From Diadema setosum (Eukaryota > Echinodermata > Echinoidea > Diadematoida > Diadematidae), in NCBI RefSeq assembly GCF_964275005.1, contig NC_092704.1:6406048-6470047 (forward strand): DNA of 64,000 bases, written 5' to 3'. The notes beneath the pieces were generated by a model. It had not been told where the DNA came from and searched no databases. It saw only the letters and a program-made list of their open reading frames with translations. Positions 55,901-61,900 of the stretch are shown here, one piece after another (position 1 is the stretch's first letter; each line of letters starts with the position of its first letter). The position numbers and the translations under genes were made by a program.

Positions 55901-58900
55901 ATCTTTTATGATGCACGCACCAAATTAATATGTCCTTATTTTTTTTTTTCTCCTCTATAATCTCTTCGCATTTCGTACTTGTATGAGCTTTTGAAAGGTG
56001 TACGACGCGGCCGAATTCATGATCCTTTTTGGGACGATTTCTACCTGAAATATGTAAGCGGGACTGCGATGATTTCATGATTTTTTTTTCTCCCTTGTAT
56101 TATCTCTTTACATTTTTTTAAGGGCCGATTTCGTGATCCTTTTCGCGCCTATCTTCATTATGAGACCATTCTGAACGAATGAAAATATTCATTTACTGTA
56201 TCTCTGAATATAGAATATGTTTTTACTTTTTCTAAAAATCGGCACAAGTAAAATAGTTCTAACATGTCAACTGCCACGCAGCTGCGAAGCCGGGATCGGA
56301 TCGATCTTGCGTTAAAAAAAAAAAAAAAAATCATGAGTAAAATGACCCAGAAATGCGTGCGCTTCTATCAATGCTTCTTGTCTGGCATGACCGCCGATCG
56401 CAAGCAAACGAACAAACAAAACGGGATCGGGGAAACAATCCATGCATTTCAACAGTTACATTGTACCGTACATCCTTCGCATGTATTGCATAGCATGGCA
56501 GTGCGTGAGCAGCGCCAATGCGCAAGCGAGCGCGAATAACTGGTCGACTGCTAGTGCTCAAAACTAATATACAATTGTATGTTTACTTTTAAATTGCACC
56601 GGTAGACATATTCGAAAACTTGCGTAAAACGTGTTGAACAATGCGATATCTTGCATTCTGTTTCTTCCTGATCGGGGCTGATCTTTTTCTTTCTACTGAC
56701 CCCGCCAATGCTTTTTTTTTACTGGTCATGTCGGACCGGTAACTTGTGGATTTCCTGAAAAGTTACCGGTCCGACAGTGACTTTTGCCGGTCTTGACCGT
56801 CGGACCGGCGCCAGTGTGCAGCCCTGCTATATCTATATCTATATCTATATCTATCTATGTATATATATATATATTTTTTTTTTTTTTTATTTCCATTTCT
56901 ATTTCTATATCTATAATATACAGAGATACGGAGAGATGTCTTAAGGGGAGGTCCTGTTCTGGTTGATGATGGCACGTCGGGATGAAATTTTTTGGCAAGA
57001 TAATGAGAAACTACTTATGAAATATGAAAGAGCATCGAAATTTATGGGGAATATAACATTCAAATATTTCTTTCTTCCACAGCTTTTGTTCAAAAATGCA
57101 ATGTAATATTCTGAGAGTTGAATGTACTATTTTTTTTTTTTTTTTGATAAGCAAGTTGTACTTTGCTTTTTCAACTACATTTGCTCATTTGTTTGTATGA
57201 TTTTTTACTTTCTTTATGCCACAGACTGGATGCAGGAACGTTCGGGACCATGGGAGTTGGGATGGGCTTTGGTATAGCAGCAGCCTTGGTGGCCCAGGAC
57301 CACTGGCCTGGCAAACGTGTGGTGTGCCTCGAGGGGGACAGTGCATTTGGCTTCTCTGGCATGGAAGTTGAGACCATCTGCAGGTCAGTGCACCATTGCC
57401 AGAAATTGTCTTTGTGAAATTTCAACTATCCTTTGACATTCTACGTGTCGTATGTGACCGTGTGTCACAAAACCAGCAAAACGTTGCATGCCCTGATTTT
57501 ATGTGAGGACTCAAAATAATAGATAAATTGGGCCAACATAGTCAATCTTCAATTTTTTCTATAATTCTTAAAGAGCAATTCTTCTTTCACATAATTCTTA
57601 AGTTTTTGACCACACAATGAATGTAAAATTGTGTTTGTTTGTTTGTTTGTTTGTTTATTTGTTTGTTTGTTTAATTTAGCAGGTTTCTAAAACACTTACT
57701 TGAAGAATAGTGCAATAAGGTATGATGCAGGGGTCCCCTTTCATTCTTTTAGACTGTTTAACACACTCCTCACTTTCAACCTGGAAAACTTTGGTAAGGT
57801 TTGCACTATTGCATTGAAAGTTGCTATGCGTCGTGAGCAAAACTTTTCAATGAGTGTAAAAAAAAAAGAAAGTACAGCTTAATCTGATAATCTCTTCATT
57901 ATGGTTGCCCGGTGAGGTTTTACATTCTGGTTTTGTCCCATTCATTCCACATATAGCACAGCTGGTTGAGATTTAGCACTTGAATAGACCCAAACCATCA
58001 AAGCCTCTTTTCTCAGTCTCAACACTTCCAGGGAGTGTACATTCTTTCCTTTATTTAGAAAGGTTATGAAACTCTATTTGTATTGAGTTATATATCATTT
58101 CAAAGCTTAGAGTCTTCTCTTTCAGAATCTACTCTTACATAAAAAAAAAAAATCCATGTCTAGCGACTTTTTGGTGGTTTTGTGACGCAGGGTCACTTAT
58201 ATAAATGAGACATCCAAAGAGTCTGAAATAGTGACTGCGAAATCAATGAATCTCTCCAGAAAAAAATATTAAACTCTGATGTTATGAATTTCCTTCATAG
58301 TCCAAACAACAAAAGTCATTATCTGTTTCATCATATGGGTTATGTGTTGTACTGTGAGAGAAGCATGTACCTTTAATTTGAATTTACTACAGTAGCAACC
58401 AGTAATTGGCCCTTATATATCAACACATTCAAAGCTATTCAAAGAAGATTATGCATTGTAATGTTCCTCTTTAATGCCATTGCTAATTCACTTGAAACTA
58501 AGACAACCTGCCCCCCCCCCACAAAAACAACATACTCCTATCTTCTTTCAATTCAAGAAATCATAACTTTTCGCTACTATCTCCAACTAGAATGTGTACC
58601 AGTTGAATCAATAGATATACACTTGCTTTGCAGACATTGTTTGCATGAAATGATGCATGAAATGATATTTTCTTCTTCTTTCGAACTTTCCAGATACAAG
58701 CTACCAATCCTGATTATAGTCATCAACAATAATGGCATTGCCATGGGAATGGACAGGGAGATTTGGGACCTTATTCCGGTCGAGGATCGCCCCAACAGGT
58801 AAGACCTAGTCACTCCAGTGTACGGTATGCTAGACTTATCTTAACAAGGTTTTAGGAGAAGATACATGTTATTCTAAAAGGACTTTTAGGCACCCACAGT

Positions 58901-61900
58901 TTGTTTTCCAAACCATAAAAACAATAATCTGGTGTGGCTGTGCCGGGAAGCATTCATAGCCTGGGAATGTCATGAATTAAAGGGCATTACATTTCTGTTA
59001 CAAATAATCTATGTACTTTTCACAATCATTTAGATACATTAGTGAATCAGATCTGGTCAAAATTTACCACATAAGTCATAAGTCCTTCCAGATCTAGAAA
59101 TTTCGCCTTTTACAGAAGCTTTAAAAAGTTTCAAAAATACAGATATGAGTGTACTTATTGTATGTATCATTGGCGTAGTAAAAGGTATGAATTTTAGAAA
59201 GCAATGGAAAAAAAATCCATTCAGTTGCTCTTTCAACAACGACCATATTTTTTTTTTTTGAAAGGGCAGCCTTGAAAGAGACCAGCATTTTTTTTTTTTT
59301 TAATGATGTCACTCCCATGTGACGGAGAATGGCATCACCTGATGTGTAATGATTGGCTGTGTGAACATGACGTGATATGATGGTAGAAGCCACTCACACT
59401 GGGCCAAAGGTTATTTGCGTTCATCTTAGGCGTTGGCAATTTATGATTCATTGCCAACATGGAATTGTTGTCATTGTACCATTCATATTTTTCAGTTATG
59501 TCCACATTTCTTCGGGTGCAGCCTTGAACCCCTCCTTTGTGGCAGTTTTTTAGTCACTTTTTTTTTTTTTTTTTTTTTTTTACATACCGGTTCACTTTTC
59601 CTACGTGTAGCTGATATGAATCTATTTGAAGATGTGAGGTGTGATTTGTTAAACTCATGCTTTCAAAGCATTTTAAGCGATTGCTTTTTTTAAAACATAT
59701 TCCACATAATCTATCAATCAAAGAGTACAATATACCTTTTAGAGTAACATATATTCTTGAATCATTTGAATGTTTACATGTGTAGTATGGTGTTTCCACA
59801 TGGCTAGCAGCACATTACTTTATTTTGGTTTAAAAAAAATCCCTAATGAAGTATGATGCAAATCTTTTTATCATCTTACCATGTTCAGCAAAACAAACAA
59901 ACAAACAAACAACCAAAACAAAACAAAACAAAAAATCCAGCAACAACAACTTAGTTTTAGTGCTATCATCATCAAAATACAATGATACTCTGCAGACTGA
60001 TATTTTCACAGGTTACCTTCATTGCTGGTATTATAATTTTGTTTTTCTATCATTCAGTAGTACTACATGCAACATCACCCTCATCATAGTTAGCTTTGTT
60101 ATTAGGGAGTTTTCGATTGGGTGAACGAGAAGGACGTGCCGCCGAGCGCAACCGTACGTCAAGGCGTCACGTCTGTACGTTGACCCGCTGCTAAAACACA
60201 TTTCGATTTTGGGCGCCGGCGTCACGTCTCGTGGCGTGTGCAGGAGGAAACCAGGCCCTGTGCCTTACGTGCATATAAGCGGAATTTGTGACTCGTTTCT
60301 GTACTTGTAATATTTATTTTGTCTTTCACTAGATGCGTATCCTGGGAGGAATTATGTGGATTTTAAAACATGATGCACGGTAAGACTACTAGGCAAATGC
60401 ACTGCTGCACTAGCTAGGCCAAAAGCACCAAAATCTGTTTGCGTACAGCATTACGTGTAAATGCATGTGTGGGACTACGGTAGGCAGTTGCAAAGTGCGA
60501 AACAGTGAAAACGGGCAAATAAAGTAGGTACCAGAGGCTGTAGTTTGTATGTCAGCGCTGCTGCTGTGACGTATCAAGATCATAAGCTTTCATGTAATTA
60601 GAATATAAATATTCTCTCGAAAGAAAAAGGAAAACAGGTGAACTGAGCACGGATTTCCCGAGAGTCATCGTGCTCTTTCGCACGATACCCGAGAGCAGCG
60701 TGACGTCATAGCAAGGATGGGTTGAGCGCAGCGCAACCGATTTGGGTGGACGGTGATAACCGGGGTTAACGCGTTCGAAATTTGTGCGATGAGCCGAGGG
60801 TCGACACTCGCGCATGCGCAGTACGTAAAAACTACGTCATAACAGGGTGACGCCTGGCTCAACGTGCAAATCGAAAAGTCCCTATTATTTGCATTAGTAT
60901 GGTGTGGGATTTTTTCCCCCTCCATTTTCAGTTTTTGGCCATCTTTCTTCAGTCTTGTCTTCTCTCTTCATATTGTCGGTGCAGTAATGTGTTGTTCACC
61001 TGTTTAGATACAGCCTAGTACTAGGTTCCTCATCCACAGCATGACTGCCGTGGCAAATTGTTTGAGTTTAAATGTTTGGTGCTGCATTCATGGCAATCAC
61101 GGACATTGGCCTATCCCCGCTCCCCATCCCCCCTCGCATTGTCTTACATCCATCCCATTTTATCCATAAATGGCCTGCAACGTGATTGCCGTGGCTGCCA
61201 GGAAGATTTTCCGTAAACGTAGCTATACATGTCATCTTAGTACCCTCACGCTCTGTGCGTGAATAAAACATGCCCATGAAACAGAACTTACCATCCCGTA
61301 ATGTTCACCCATCTCCACCTCACCCAGACTCATGCCGACAGCTCTCATGCCCGATGCCCGCTACGACCAGGTGATGACCGCCTTTGGGGGCGTCGGCTTC
61401 CGAGTGACCACGCCCACAGAGCTGGAGGATGCCCTACGTCTCAGCCTGTCCAAACACGCCCACCAGCCGGTGCTCATTAACGTCATGGTCAGCCCACATG
61501 CCCAACGAAAGCAGCAGGTAGGATTTGTGCTTGTGTTTGATCGTGATTGCTTTACTCACAGTCAATTTTATGTTGAAAATATCAACCTTCCTCCAAAGTC
61601 ATGGCCAAACTGAAAATTGCGTAATGTTTCATGTCTATAATATTTGTATTTATTACATGGATGGCTTTTGTAGTATTACTGCATTATGAATCATGCATGG
61701 GAGCCTCCTTCATAGAAAATATCTTCACTGCACTTGTGGCTATAGTAGATGAAATTCTGCTAGACATGTATACATTTTGTACTTGAGCTCTTCTAAATCT
61801 GCAGCTATCATTCGGTTAGATGTGTTGTGATAGAATATTATCATAAATCTTTTGAGCATATGCCAGCACTCTGACAGAAAAATAGTATCTTTTCAAAAGA

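Noticed and set aside
53095-56160. Possible CRISPR-like periodic array
   Set aside because: The units are 193 bp with no unique spacers, and this is eukaryotic DNA; it is a satellite.
60105-60882. CpG-island promoter
   Set aside because: Inverted ends and a TATTA duplication show that it is a mobile element.
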